The notes under the pieces were generated by a model that saw only the letters and a program-made list of their open reading frames with translations, was not told the origin of the DNA and ran no database searches. A stretch of 64,000 nt of DNA from Temnopleurus reevesii (Eukaryota; Echinodermata; Echinoidea; Temnopleuroida; Temnopleuridae), in NCBI GenBank assembly GCA_036244855.1, contig BQKZ01000875.1, forward strand, positions 42,135 through 106,134, in the 5' to 3' direction. Of this stretch, positions 50,751-63,385 are shown piece by piece; positions within the stretch are counted from its first letter, which is position 1, and the number at the start of each line of letters is the position of its first letter. A program made the position numbers and the translations under genes.

Positions 50751-51241
50751 TTTCATTGAGGGCACATATCATTTTATGGTTTACTGTACATCCCACCGCT
50801 GCCACCAGTGACATTTAAAGATATATATAAAATAATCATAACACATTCGATATGAGGGAAACTGCACATAACGTTTCTGATATTATCCCTAGAATATGAT
50901 CCTAATTCTCACAAGTATATCTCTTAAAATATAAAATAGCTAAAGATCCCACATATAACATCCTGTTTCAATCAGCAATAAAACATTGCAAAATATCTCA
51001 ATTTTATTTGTTAACCATATTCATGTAGTTAAAATAATTCTTGCCGTATCCCGACATGGATAAACACTGATTGCCAGTGCATTTCCGATAAACTGTAAAA
51101 ATTCCCAGGCGGGTAGGAATTGAACCCATAATCTCTTGTTGAGATAGGCAAGCATAATTTCAATAATCATCTATCCAACACAAAAATTATTCGATTGGTA
51201 TTCCAATGATAAATTTTAATGGATGACAACATTATTCCTAC

Positions 51242-51362
51242 CTTCCAACCTGGTTTGCATGTGCATACACCTGTGGTAGGATCGCAGACACCATTGTTCT
51301 GGCATTGACACTGACTCGCACAGTTTGCTCCATGCGTACCTTCAGGGCAATAGTCTCGACAT
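51242..51362 (-). CDS. megf10-like: Receptor exon 3: EGF-like repeat
   Basis: 121 bases, acceptor AATGCAG, donor GGAAG/GTAGGA. It encodes CRDYCPEGTHGANCASQCQC through KPGWK. It takes A to complete CTA from exon 2 and ends in phase 0. Fragments of its 5' end are repeated upstream. Confidence 0.92.
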
Positions 51363-53006
51363 CTGCATTAGTGGAAGATACAAAAGGGATTTGAGAATGA
51401 ACGTCACTTCAACAAAGAATGTATGATGACTTTATTCCTACTTTCCATCAAAGGAAGATGCAAAAGGGGTTTGAGAACGGATGTCATTACAATGGTTACC
51501 GGTACTGACAAAAATGGTTTCACATTACCTGTTTTGCATTATGTACCTAATTTTAGAGCAAATTTTTATCTAAATCATTCAAATCGCGTATACATGAGTT
51601 GCAATTTGCTCCAACCGAGTGCATGTTCCTTCAATACAATATTCCCCACCTTTGCATCAATGGGGGATACAAATCAATGTTTAATATTAGATGTCACAAT
51701 AACACAAACACTTTCTAACATATCATCTCGGAGATGTAACAGGGTAATTACAAAATTACTTGAAATCCTATTTTTCTTGAAAAAAAATACATTTCCCTTG
51801 ATAATTCTGGACACCAGCATTTCAACAATATACTGGAATTACTTAACTCGTGTAAATCTAAGCATAGTTCCATAACTAAATACCTGCTTTGTATCATAAA
51901 TCTGGTTAAATGGTAAACAAAAAAAATTTGCTTACATTAAAAAGTTTGAAAATCTATATCAGAACTTTTGATTTCACCATTTAATAACCGACAAACACCA
52001 GATTTGATTTAAGTGTGATTTCCCAAGGATCAAGTAACATACCTGCACATTAATAAAGGTACACAGTTCAGCTAATAGAGAATATAAAATCAACTGAGTC
52101 ATTTTGTTCTGAAAATTCTATACTAATGGGAATTGGACGATATATAATGTAAATACTTAAAACATATAGAGCTGGCTACAAATTTAGGTACCATTGCTTG
52201 TCAGTTTGACTTTTAGGGGGTTGGTCTTTTTTTTTCAATTTTACATACAAGATCAATTTCAAGTAAATCATGTGAGCAATTCATTTCAACTCATTTTATA
52301 AAAATAGTTTGGGTTCAATATCAATGACTCAAATGAACCCAAACAAAATGCAATTGCAGATCAGCATATTATTTTAATGGACATCATAACATTGCTTTCA
52401 ATTCTAACAAATCCTAGAAAAACCAAACCAGGGATGTCAGGAAAGAGATACGGAAATGAGCGTTGTTTGTATTCATAGCCTTAAATACACACGATGGATT
52501 AGCAATACATGTATTACTCAAATTAGATCACTTCAATGAAAAGATCACTATTGGTTTTCATAATATATTGCAAAAAAGTAAATTGTAAGTTATCTAGTTG
52601 TTTTCCCCTCAAACACAATGTCAAATAGATTAAATGCAGGCAATGCCCTACTGCATGATATAAGAAAGATGATTCCTTTAATTCTGGTTTCCTTTTATCT
52701 TTTTACATGTGAAAAAGTATTGATTCTAATGTATAAGCTGGGGTTTTATTTTTTGTAAATTTTGAATCCATGCATTCACAAAAATGTCCATAGATTTGAG
52801 TGCAATAATCTTACAAAACGTGAAAATACAATCTTGCTAATGTGTGAAAAGGTCTGAAATTCAGTTAATTCACAAAAAGATTTACGGGTTTCACAGTAAG
52901 AATGAATCTTTGCTATTATCAGTATTCATTCTATGGGGATAGGGCAGAGCCAAGCATGCACAAGGGTACTTATTTACAGTTAGCAGTGATCAGATTTTCA
53001 CTTAAA

Positions 53007-53465
53007 GGGAAACCAACCCCTGGGATTATCGTGCTCTCATTGAATGACGAATAATCAGATGAACAAATTGTGAAAATTTGAGCAAAATCGGACAACCCGT
53101 TCAAAAGTTATGACTTTTCAAAGTCACAGAGATAGGACGATCCCCATTGCTCATGGGGATCCGTGCGATAGGCAAATTCGACGGAATCTGTGACGTCATG
53201 TCGGACAACTCCTCATTCCAGCTGTATACAAATTTTCACATTTTCTCCCTTTTCTCCGAAAAGTCAACAAAATACCAATTTTCGAATGGGGTATAGCATT
53301 TCTGTATTGATTCTGCATGTATTTTGAGAAGAATGATGTTGCAACCTTACTTTAAATTTTACATTAATCCATTTTTAAGAATTCTATGTACAAAGTGAAT
53401 GAGAAGTTGTCCGACATGACGTCACAGATTCCATTCAATTTGTCGATCGCACGGATCCCCATCAT
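53007..53465. mobile_element. Element with ~65-bp inverted arms containing CRE-like TGACGTCA
   Basis: CATGGGGATCCGTGCGATAG and onward at 53152 is the reverse of the block ending ACGGATCCCCATCAT at 53465. Each arm has TGACGTCA (53191-53198 and 53417-53424). The leading text (CAGATGAACAAA, GTGAAAATTTGAGCAAAATC) recurs at 63399-63500, so it is a dispersed family. The right end is cut by the n. Confidence 0.7.
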
Positions 53466-53466
53466 N
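53466..53466. other. Assembly gap/join (n)
   Basis: Sequence after it begins inside exon 3 (GTACCTTCAGGGCAATAG) and repeats 51337 onward. Confidence 0.8.
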
Positions 53467-54075
53467 GTACCTTCAGGGCAATAGTCTCGACATCTGCATT
53501 AATGGAAGATACAAATGTGATTTTCGATTAGATGTCACAATGATTACTAAAAATGGTTACAAAGTACCTGTTTTGCACGATGTAATTGAATAAATGTGCT
53601 TATATCATTTAAATTGTATTGGATTTTGTAGTTTGGTCCTTGGTTACCTTCAGGGCAATAGTCACGACACCTACATCTATGGTAGATACAAAAGGGATTT
53701 GAGAATGATGTCACTACAATGATTAAAATGGTATACAGTATCTGTTTCGTAACATGTACCGGGATGGGGGTTTATCTTTAAATCATTTAAAATGCGTGTA
53801 GATGGGTAGCAGTTTGGTCCATGGGTTCCTTCAGGGCAATAGTCACGACATCTGCATCAATGAAGGATACAAAAGGGGTTTGAGAATGACTGTCAATACA
53901 ATGATTACATAAATATATGCACAGTATCTGTATCTGAATGCTATAAGAGCAAATTTATATTTAAATCATTTAAAATGTATGTCTGGCTGGGACAGTTTGC
54001 TACATACAGTAGGTACCTTCAGGCCAGTAATTGCGATACCTACACCATGGATCCTGTCGTAGTAGGATCCATGCC
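53467..54075 (-). pseudogene. Serial fragments of EGF exon 3 with acceptor and upstream intron
   Basis: ACCTTCAGGGCAATAGTC..GACA or close variants occur near 53468, 53647, 53829 and 54014, about 180 bases apart. Each is followed by GATACAAA and a short intron piece. In the minus sense each reads roughly RDYCPEGTHG and then decays. Similar fragments in the first haplotype copy lie near 51426 and 51610-51680. Confidence 0.75.
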
Positions 54076-57000
54076 TACACCAAAAGACGAAAGACATTAC
54101 AAGTATACAAACGCTTTCTTACACTCAGGGAGGATCTCAGAGATATAACTAGATAATAGTACCAGAAATGAAATGTTATGCTTGTAGTTTGTATGAAATA
54201 CTCTATATATTCATGATTTGAGACTTACTGATGTAAATGCTCTAAACGTATCAACTCTTGTTTACAAATGTAGATTCTGTCAAGTTTGATTGTTTTATAT
54301 TCTCTTAACATTCATGATCAATTTCAAGCAAATCATGGAAGTAATTCATTTCAAGTCATTATACAAAAAACAGTTTGGGTTCAATATCAATGACTCAAAT
54401 GAACCCAAACAAATACAAATGCAGATCAGCATATTATTTTAATGGACATCATAACATTGCTTTCAATGCTAACAAATCCTAGAAAAAACTAAACCAGGGA
54501 TCTCAGGAAAGAGAGACGGAAATGAGAGTTGTTTGTATTCATAGCCTTAAATACACACGGTGGATTAGCAATACATGTATTACTCAAATTAGATCACTTC
54601 AATGAAAAGATCACTATTGGTTTCCATAATATATTGCAAAAAAGTAAATTGTAAGTTATCTAGTTGTTTTCCCCTCAAACACACTGTCAAATAGATTAAA
54701 TGCAGGCAATGCCCTACTGCATGATATAAGAAAGACGATTTATTTGATTCTAATTTTCTTTTATCCCTTTACATGTGAAAAAGTATTAATTTTATTGTAT
54801 AAGCTGGACTTTTATTTTTGGAAATTTCGCCACCGTGAATTCACAAAAATTTCCATAGACTTGAGTGCAATAATATTACAAAAATGTGAAAACAAACATC
54901 TCACCAATGTCTGAAAATGCCTAAATTCAGTAAATTCACTACATTTACGTATGCTAAACTATTGGGTTTTACAGTATGCAAGAATCTTTGCTATAATCAG
55001 TATTCATTCTTTGGGGATAGGGCAGAGCCAAGAATACATAAAATATTTACAGTTACCAGTGATCAAATGTTCACCTAAGTAAAAACAATCAGCTACCAAA
55101 AGTTCTGAAAAGCTAAAAAAACAATGGACTTTTTATTTGATAAAGAAGGCATTTCACACTTTAATACAAGTCACTTATTCTAATTGTTTCAAGGGCATTT
55201 CCTATTACTGTTTTTAAGCAAATATCAAGGAGAAATTCAATCAGTTTTGTGGATATGGAAGAAGAAGAGGATGAAAGTTCTCAGCAACAAGAGCAGGAAA
55301 ACGAGGAAGTTGAATGCCACATGTACTAGAAAAACTTCCACCACTTAAAAGTTTCCTGTTCCCGGCTTTGGCACCGAAAGCAAAAATCCCAAGAAGAATG
55401 CTTTCCTTTTTGCTCAAATACTGTCTGTTTAATGTTGTTATCCTTTGATTAATGAGTGTATTTATCCATGTATAAATGAAACATAAAATACTAACTACCC
55501 TGATCAAACTTACCCCAAAAAGTATTAAAGGGATGCATAAGGAGAGCATCCTTCTCACCCCCTTACATTTTAATCCCTGGTACGAGGCCAACATTTTTGC
55601 ATACAATTCTTTCACATTTGGACTGGTGTTTGTACATGGATGAATGCGTATCATAAAGAGTGGGAATTCCACAATTCCATCAGAGCAGAATCAGTGAAAA
55701 TAAAACAAACAAATTTCAGCTTATATAGTGTTCTTCAATTACCTTTTAAATTATTCAATATATTACAAATATCAAAGAGTTCTATTGAATGAAGGAAGCA
55801 GAAAATATTCATTTCATTCCAATGTGAATTTGGAAGCATTTGAATTTTCAAGCTCACTTTCAGTGCTTGCAGAGTTCGAAGGATCTCATACAGACAGCAG
55901 ACCAATTTAATCGCAATACATGATTCACCCTAACCAACTGTCTCTATTCATTGGGGATTTTCGGGAACAAATGGGAGAAACAGGCAGGGAGGAATTGAAA
56001 CATCAGACTTGATCAGTTCCCTGGCGTCCTCTACCCTTCGTATTAGAATGAAATGCCATTCCGACAGCCGCCCTCTCAGGGATAAAAATATTCAACCTCA
56101 AACTAATTGTTTGTAATTTACATACATGTGGATGATACTTGAAGAACAGGTGAAACGATTAAGGGCAATATTTGACTTTTCATAGAGTAGAAGTAGACAT
56201 TGAAGCTCAAATTTGAAGGCTTAGAATCATGTCGAGCACTCAGAGCCAACGCATATGATATCTGTTTGATTCTTCAGTTCACATTGACATTGAAGACTGA
56301 ATGTGGGCAAGAAATATCTTGTATTGATAAAAATCAGAAAATAAGATGAACAGATCAAAAATGTTTGGAGTAAATAAGAAAACAAAGAAGAAGGTGATTA
56401 GTATTACATTGATATTAAACTCAACAATGATTTTCAGGCAAATTGGCCACTTTTGGTAATATGATATGAAATATAACCTTTTAATAAAAATCTCATTCTG
56501 TACGAGAGACAAACACACATCTCCTGTTATAAACGCATTGCTGCTATAGCTTTAATGAAAATATTGTCCAAAAGTCTATCATATACTGAATAACAATAAG
56601 GTCTTCCATTAATTACTTACAACATAGTATCAGCAATATCCACAGTTAAGGACTAAATAAAGTAATATACATGCAAATGTTTTTTCATGACATAGAAATC
56701 GATAGAGATTTAAAGAAACCCCCTGGCTGTTTTCTCAAAAAGTTCCCCTTTTGCTACCCCTAATCTAACAAAGCAAAATTCACTTCATTTCCATTATATC
56801 GCCCAGGGATATTGAGCTAACATTATTTCCTTCTTTGTACAAAATTCGACTTTCAGATCTCAAACATGGAAGAAAAGGAATTTCAGCATGCAAATAATGT
56901 TCCGTTTCACCTTTTGCTCAACTGAGAAACATGAATCATGTAGGAAGCCTTTATAGGGTGCCTCGATGCAAGCTATGTATAAACCAAGGAAATCCTTAAA

Positions 57001-58615
57001 ACCATACAAACCAGGGTCCTCATAAAACAATGCCATCTCCCTAAAGACTTTAAGCCTTTACTCAAAACTGTACTGTGCCATGTACATTCAGTCATTTAAA
57101 ATATCATTATGTCGTGATAATATGAAATATATTCATCAATGATATCAATAATAATAATAACAAAAATAATAACAATAATAATTATAATAATCCACTTTTT
57201 CTAAAAAAAAAATGCTCAAAGCGCAACTCTGAAAAATATGTGAAGAAGTAGAGCAAATTATACATTCATGAGACATAACAGAGAATTTGTGTTAATTTTA
57301 CCAATCTAAAAAGAGCTGTTCTTCAATTATCCATATAATGTATATATCCTTATTTTCGTAATGCATTTTTTCTGTCTGTGATATTACAATGAATTAAGAA
57401 CCGGATTATCTAACCTTGACTTCTGAGTGACCCTGATAAATTAAAAATAATTATTAACGCTTTTCTTTACTTGAGAAAATGTAAATTGTAAAATTTCAAA
57501 AAGCTTTCGAAATATTGTAGATAAGTTTGGGGAGAAGTTGCGCTTCAGATTAATTTGTGAACGACAATGTATAGAATGCAGTATTAAAGAGAAGTTTAAG
57601 ATAAATTTTAGGGGTAGATGACAATTCAACGCTTTTCCTTCAACTTTGTGTTTTTCTGTATCAAGTACTTTGGAAATCCCAAGCCTTTGATAGGGATTTC
57701 CAAAACAAAGTTCCAACAATGCATAGAGACCCTAGGAGAACCGAAATCAAAGTATATTGGGCAAACTTTGCTGTAGTTGGTACCTATTGTGATCAAATTT
57801 CATGACAGCTTTGCACTTTGGCCTGACATGGAGCAAAACTTTCACTGCATCTGCCTAACATAAACATGGGAAAACCCACCATCCATAAAGTTTGTTTAAT
57901 AGGATAATAAAAGTTGTGCATTCCTAAATTAAATCATACAAAAGGAAAGTTACATAAAAATATATTTTCTTTGCACATTTTATATATTCAAGCAGTTATA
58001 ATCAGGAACCGGAACATTTTGAATGTGTGGGGGAGGCCACATTGTTTTTTAATACACTCCCATAGCTTGCAGGTGTTAACTGAAAAAGTTGTGATGGTAG
58101 CTGCAGCCCATCCCCCCTTTTTCCCTGATTACATTGTCCTTTTTAGATCCAGACATTACCTTTAAATCTACATCACCCTACTTTCTATTCCTGGCTAAAA
58201 GCCTCCACCCAACAGTGAACTCTTACTCAAGTACGTGTACGTCATCACCCATCAACCACCCAGTGTCGCATCCAAAGACACTTTTTTTCCTTACATTACA
58301 CTTGTTCAGACTGATGGAAACCTGGCACTGTCTGGGACAATACTTCCTGGTAATGGGAACAAATTGGTTAAAAATCTAAATGGAGGATGTCTTCTCCCCA
58401 AAGCAGACTCCAAAACGTGACGTGACGAGGATGTGTAGAGAACACTAGGAGGATGATGACAGGCAATGGTGTAGTGTGATTGAGGCAGCATGGGAGAAAA
58501 TATTCAGAAATATTGAAGTTATCAGATTTTCTTCGCATGTGAAACTAAAATGAATTTGTTTCTATAGATCAATTTACAAAGAGTTCGTAATTGACGTGCA
58601 GGAAAGCTACACTTC

Positions 58616-58616
58616 N
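58616..58616. other. Assembly gap/join (n)
   Basis: Unlike the other joins, I did not find a duplicated sequence on its two sides. Confidence 0.5.
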
Positions 58617-59999
58617 CAAAGCAAGGGATTCTGTCTAGACAAAAATAAAGTGAATGATTTTTGTCTGAAATTGCTGCAAATGCAAAGTAAACTAAATAAG
58701 CTACAGGTTGGTATAAAGTGGGTATAAGTTGGGTATAAAAAGGGTATATAAGTTGGGTCAAATCTAACAATTGCCGAAAATAATTGTTTTCACAAATCAC
58801 ACTCATCTCGTAGCATTAATAACAATGTCTTAACTGATCTAATCATTAGTGTACCCTGCCCCGAGTATTACATCATTCATTGTCAAAATGACATCAAAAG
58901 CTATCTACTTAAATGGTCTACTACCCATGACAAGCCTTTGATTAACTTACCACCTTATTATGTCATTGAACTTTTATCATATGACAACTTTATTGTCATA
59001 GCAATAACAGATAGTGTACAACTGTATCATTCACATTTTACATTTTACCTGTCAAATCCATTAACCATGTGTAACCTAACAATTTCTAAATTTAACTCCT
59101 GGCAGCAATTAATTTTAGAGATATGCTGAATAAAAACATCACAATTTTACGGATAACTCATATAACAGCTGCATGTTTGAGGAAAATAGTTTTGCACAAA
59201 AATGATTCATGCTACAACATCTGAGGACAAATTGCTTATATGACATTCTATTTTCAAGGCATCAAAACTGGCAACATTCCAATTTGGAAATCAGTAATGG
59301 ATGCACCACATTTGTCAAGTTCACCTTTTTGGGGCATCACATTACTTCAATTGCCATGATTGTTAATCCTGAAAGTGATAAGATGATAGAACAAGGGGCC
59401 AAGTTTGTTCTGATGATTCTAAAAATGAATAATCAAGCTCATGCAGAATTCCCGGGAATTGGGTAAAGCAGTCAGTTGCTGTCTACGATCCATCAGCTCT
59501 AGGAAATATCCCCTGATTGATAATAACAAGCATCTTATGAGTTGTGTCAAATACTTTATTGCATTCTCAAATTGGCCTCAATGTGAAGGCTAAGACAAGC
59601 ATTATTTGAGATATATTGAAATGTTATATTACTGCAACACATGTATAAGTAGGGCTTGGAAACATCTGTCATTTTATCAGGATGCTTAAAAGTTTCATCA
59701 ATGTATTTCTGTATAAGCTAATATTTAAGCATGCATACATTTTAGTAAATTCAGACCTGTTGACAGATCAGCATGATGGTATTTACACTTTTTAAAAATC
59801 ATTTTACACCGGTAATGGGTGGGAATTTTAGCAAGTTCATGGTAGCGAGATTGGTGGAAATAAAATTCCTGCCAAACTTTCACTTTAACATAACAATCTC
59901 TGTGCAATCTCTATTTTCATTCTGACAAAACTAGGTGCACCAAAGAAGATAGGTTTAGATTGGGCTGGAGTATATCACAAACAATTCTTACAATGGTAC

Positions 60000-60818
60000 A
60001 TATAGCTGGTATCAGGGGAGGGGGGGGAGTACAAGCTCCTGAAAAGAATTACACTTACAAGACAAGTTGCACCCAGGATCATATGTGTGATAAGGCAGGG
60101 GTAATAATGAACAATACTCAGAGGTAGCTGGTATCCAGGGGGGGGGGGGGGGGGGGCAAGTACAAGTACACGCCCCTGTAACAGAATCACAAGAACCACC
60201 ATTCTCACACTGATAAGACAAGGTACACCCAGAACCATATGGTGTATGTTTGATACAGCAGGGGTAATGTACTTGCCGCCCCCCCTGGTATCCAGGGGGC
60301 AAGTACACACCCCTATAACAGAGTCACATGAACCATTATTCTCCCAGTAACAAGACAAAGCACACCCAGAACCATATGTGTGATAAGGCAGGGGTAATAA
60401 TAAACTATACTTCCAGTGGTAGCTGGTATCCAGGGGGGCAAGTACATGCCCCAGTAATACAATCACATGAACCACCATTCTCACAATGACAAGACAAAGT
60501 ACACCTAGAACTATGTGTGTGATAAGGCAGGGGTAATGATAAACAATAGTCACAATAGTAGTGGGTATCCAGGGGGGCAAGTACACGCCCCAGTAACATA
60601 ATTACACAAACCATTATTCTCACACTGAAAAGACAAAGCACACCTCACACCTCACACTCAGGGGTAATGATGAACAATACTCAAGAGGTAGCTGGTATCC
60701 AATAGTAAGTACATGCCCCAGTAACAGAATCATAGTAACCCATTTTCATACTGACAGGAAAAAGCACACCCAGAATCATTTGTGTGATACAGCAGGGGTA
60801 ATAATGAACAATACTCAC
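60000..60818 (-). pseudogene. Tandem array of decayed copies of the 3' part of EGF exon 2
   Basis: CTGGTATCCAG or a variant recurs near 60006, 60129, 60286, 60424, 60563 and 60694, with the real exon at 60828 (mean spacing ~137). Each unit holds CARTACACGCCCC, CACCATTCTCACA and AACCATATGTGTGATA. Most donors have lost GT. In the minus sense the fragments read like GCTLSCHCENGGSCD and TCPPGYQLPL, but frames shift between units and poly-G runs interrupt them. Confidence 0.85.
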
Positions 60819-60954
60819 AGTGGTAGCTGGTATCCAGGGGGGCAAGTACACGCCCCTGTAACAGAATCACACGAACCACCATTCTCACACTGACAGGACA
60901 AGGCACAACCTGGACCGTAAGTGTTGATCGGGCAAGGGTCAGAACATGTGGCAC
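60819..60954 (-). CDS. megf10-like: Receptor exon 2: EGF-like repeat
   Basis: 136 bases, acceptor TTAACAG, donor CCACT/GTGAGT. It encodes ATCSDPCPINTYGPGCALSC through TCPPGYQLPL. Phases 1 in and 2 out match exons 1 and 3. It is the intact member of the array that extends downstream to 60000. Confidence 0.92.
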
Positions 60955-62365
60955 CTGTTAAGAAAATATTGATGATAGTTACATTTTGTTAATATAATTG
61001 TTAAAAATCCTTGAATTTACTTTTAGATTATTTGACTTTGGTATAATACACATTTCCGATACATTCCTGACTGAGCTATATGCATAAAAATATATACTCC
61101 TACATCCCATAACATGTTTGTGAATAATTGCAAACAATAATGGCCAATAAACATATTCATCTTGATTTGTTCATTAGACTGACCTTTAACCAATCATAAT
61201 TGCTCTTTAAAACTATTGATTATATCAAAAATCTTCTTGTTACAGGCCCTGATTAAAATATGCTTGCCATTGTACCACATCGAATATTAAAATTTATATC
61301 TAATCATTGTGGGATTCATCTCCTTTCTTTCTTTACTTTCAAATGAATATGAATCATCATATTAAAATATAAGTATATATAAATAGTATTAGTATAAGCT
61401 AGAAGAATTTCAGAATTTGATTTCTATATATGAATTCATCATAATCAAATAGAAACAAACTAGTATGCAAACAGCTTGAATTTGATATGATGCAAAATCA
61501 AAATTTGAGCATAAGTATTTTTCATAGAATCAAAGCATTTGGAATCTTTTAATGCATCAACCTTCCAATGCATTCAATTCTATTGATGAAATGAGATATT
61601 TAAAAACGTGACTATTCAAATCAAATCGATCCCATTCTATTCATAATGCTTCCTTATCCAAAGAGCATTCTGACAGTTATCTGTGATGTTTATTTAACTT
61701 GAAAAGCATGTTGAGGCCCAAACTGGGTTGAACACAAAGCATTGAACCTGAGGCTTGGGAGTCTCTGCAGGAAGAAAACCACAGTGTTCAAAGTATCTTC
61801 AAAAACAACTTCATCTCTGTGGTAAACTATGCAGTAATTGGCAAGTTTGACATTTATATGGTATAAGCAACACTTGCAGACTTAGTAGAATCGGTTGTTA
61901 GTACTTATGATCAGGTTATACTGTTCCTGAAATGCAAATTACTGAAACATTCAATTCAAGTGCTGCATGAGCTGTAATTTTAGCACCATGTTTGAGCATT
62001 CAATAAGCAAGAGTATAAGCAAACTATTTTCTTTTCACTACAAAAAAAGCCTGAATTACTGGATAAGATGTCAATCCCTGCAACAGTAGACCTACATTAA
62101 GATGTGTCTAGCAGCAAAGAGGCAAATGACACAATATATGAATCATCCAGATTGTAGGTTAAACAAATTAAAAGGATTTTTAAAATGGTCTTAAAGTTCC
62201 AGTTCACCACAGAAGGACAATCATATCTACACTTCCTTACCCTGTTTCAAATAGGAAACAATTGTCCAAACATTTACATAGCATTTTCATGCACTTAAAT
62301 AAATGCTAGAACGGTAAATATTAGTTTCGGGTCATTGTCATTTTGATTGTTGATAGTTTGGTTAC
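60955..62365 (-). other. Intron between exons 1 and 2
   Basis: It contains the first copy (61540-61985) of a block repeated at 62945-63385. No exon or inverted-end element was recognised. Confidence 0.55.
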
Positions 62366-63385
62366 CTGAGAAGCCTGCCGGACAAGTACAGGTACCGTCG
62401 GTTGGGTCACATGATGCCCCGTTAGCGCATTGACAGCGACTAAGACAGTTACTGCCCCACTTCTGTTCAGGGCAAGCTGANAAAAATATGCAAAGTTATG
62501 AGCAATTTGAATTATCTGTTTTAATGCCATCAAAAATTAACTAAAGACATGTAGGTAACTGACGTTACACTTAAATCCAGTGTTGTTTGTGCATCTTTCC
62601 ATTCTTGTTTTATTCATTAACTACCTAAAATCTGTTGAAGTAATAACAAAAAAACGATCCCCCAAAAATTACCTTATAAAAGAATAAGAAGAATTTAAAG
62701 TAAATTTTGGTGACCATAGTCCCATATATGCAATTTTTTGTTTGTTGATTTTATTCTCCAAAAGAAGGTCAAATTGCAAATTGTTTTATATTAGATGGTT
62801 GTCTGTAATATAAAGAAGACTCTGTAGTAATTTCAGATTTTCACTTTTAACTATGAGGGCACAGTGCGACTTCAAATTTTGGGGCTCTGTGTCTTTCCGT
62901 GGTGAAAATGCCCATAAGTACTTTTAATAAAACTAAAGCAATTAGAATATCATAATACATCCAACCTTCTAATACATTCAATTTTATTGATGAAATTAGA
63001 TATTTAGAAACATGACTATTCAAATTATATAGACCCCATTCCATTCCTAATTCTTCCTTCTCCAAAGAGCATTTTGACAGTTATCTGTGATGTTAATATA
63101 GCTTGAAAGGCCTGTTGAGGCCCAAACTGGGTTGAACACAAAGCATTGAACCTGAGGCATGGGAATCTCTGCAGGAAGAAAACCACAGTGTTTAAAGTAT
63201 CGAGAAAAACAACTTTATCTCTGTGGTAAACTATTCAGTAAATGGCAAGTTTGACATTTCAATGGTATCATCGGCACTTGCAGACTTAGTAGAATCAGTT
63301 GTTAGTACATATGATCAGGTTATACTGTTCCTAAGATGAAAATTACTGAAACATTTAAACCAAGGGCTGCATGAGCTGAAATTTT
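61540..63385. repeat. ~440-bp block repeated on both sides of the join at 62481
   Basis: 61540-61985 and 62945-63385 share GAGGCCCAAACTGGGTTGAA, ACAAAGCATTGAACCTGAGG and ATGATCAGGTTATACTGTTC with about 10% difference. They may be alleles or an older duplication; the extra unique sequence between them makes this less clear than the other cases. Confidence 0.65.
62366..62476 (-). CDS. megf10-like: Receptor exon 1 of those visible: EGF-like repeat
   Basis: 111 bases, acceptor TCAG immediately next to the n at 62481, donor CTCAG/GTAACC. It encodes CPEQKWGSNCLSRCQCANG through PAGFS. It starts two bases into a codon, so at least one more exon lies upstream (higher coordinates or beyond the window). 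Confidence 0.9.

Larger units (their letters stand above)
51337..55080. repeat. Duplicated block around a join (two probable haplotypes)
   Basis: 51337-53006 and 53467-55080 share the exon-3 edge, and share intron text such as AGTTTGGGTTCAATATCAAT and GCAGATCAGCATATTATTTT (52331/54378 region). The first copy carries the 53007-53465 element. The number of exon-3 fragments differs between the copies. Confidence 0.8.
51363..60818 (-). other. 9.5-kb intron
   Basis: It contains pseudo-exon fragments of exon 3 in two haplotype copies, an inverted-arm element (53007-53465), joins at 53466 and 58616, a small AAT microsatellite at 57141-57195, and the exon-2 pseudo-exon array from 60000. The stretch 55100-59900 shows nothing recognisable. 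A 143-codon minus-strand frame at 55241-55672 has no recognised motif. Confidence 0.55.

Noticed and set aside
51423..51875. 150-codon plus-strand frame
   Set aside because: It overlaps decayed exon-3 fragments on the opposite strand and shows no recognisable protein.
55241..55672. 143-codon minus-strand frame with a hydrophobic stretch
   Set aside because: There is no recognised family, no splice edges and no cysteine pattern, and it lies inside a large intron. Chance open frame is as likely.
59975..60586. 203-codon minus-strand open frame
   Set aside because: It crosses several decayed exon-2 units with frame changes and poly-G runs. Cysteine spacing is intact only in short pieces, so it is an array by-product.
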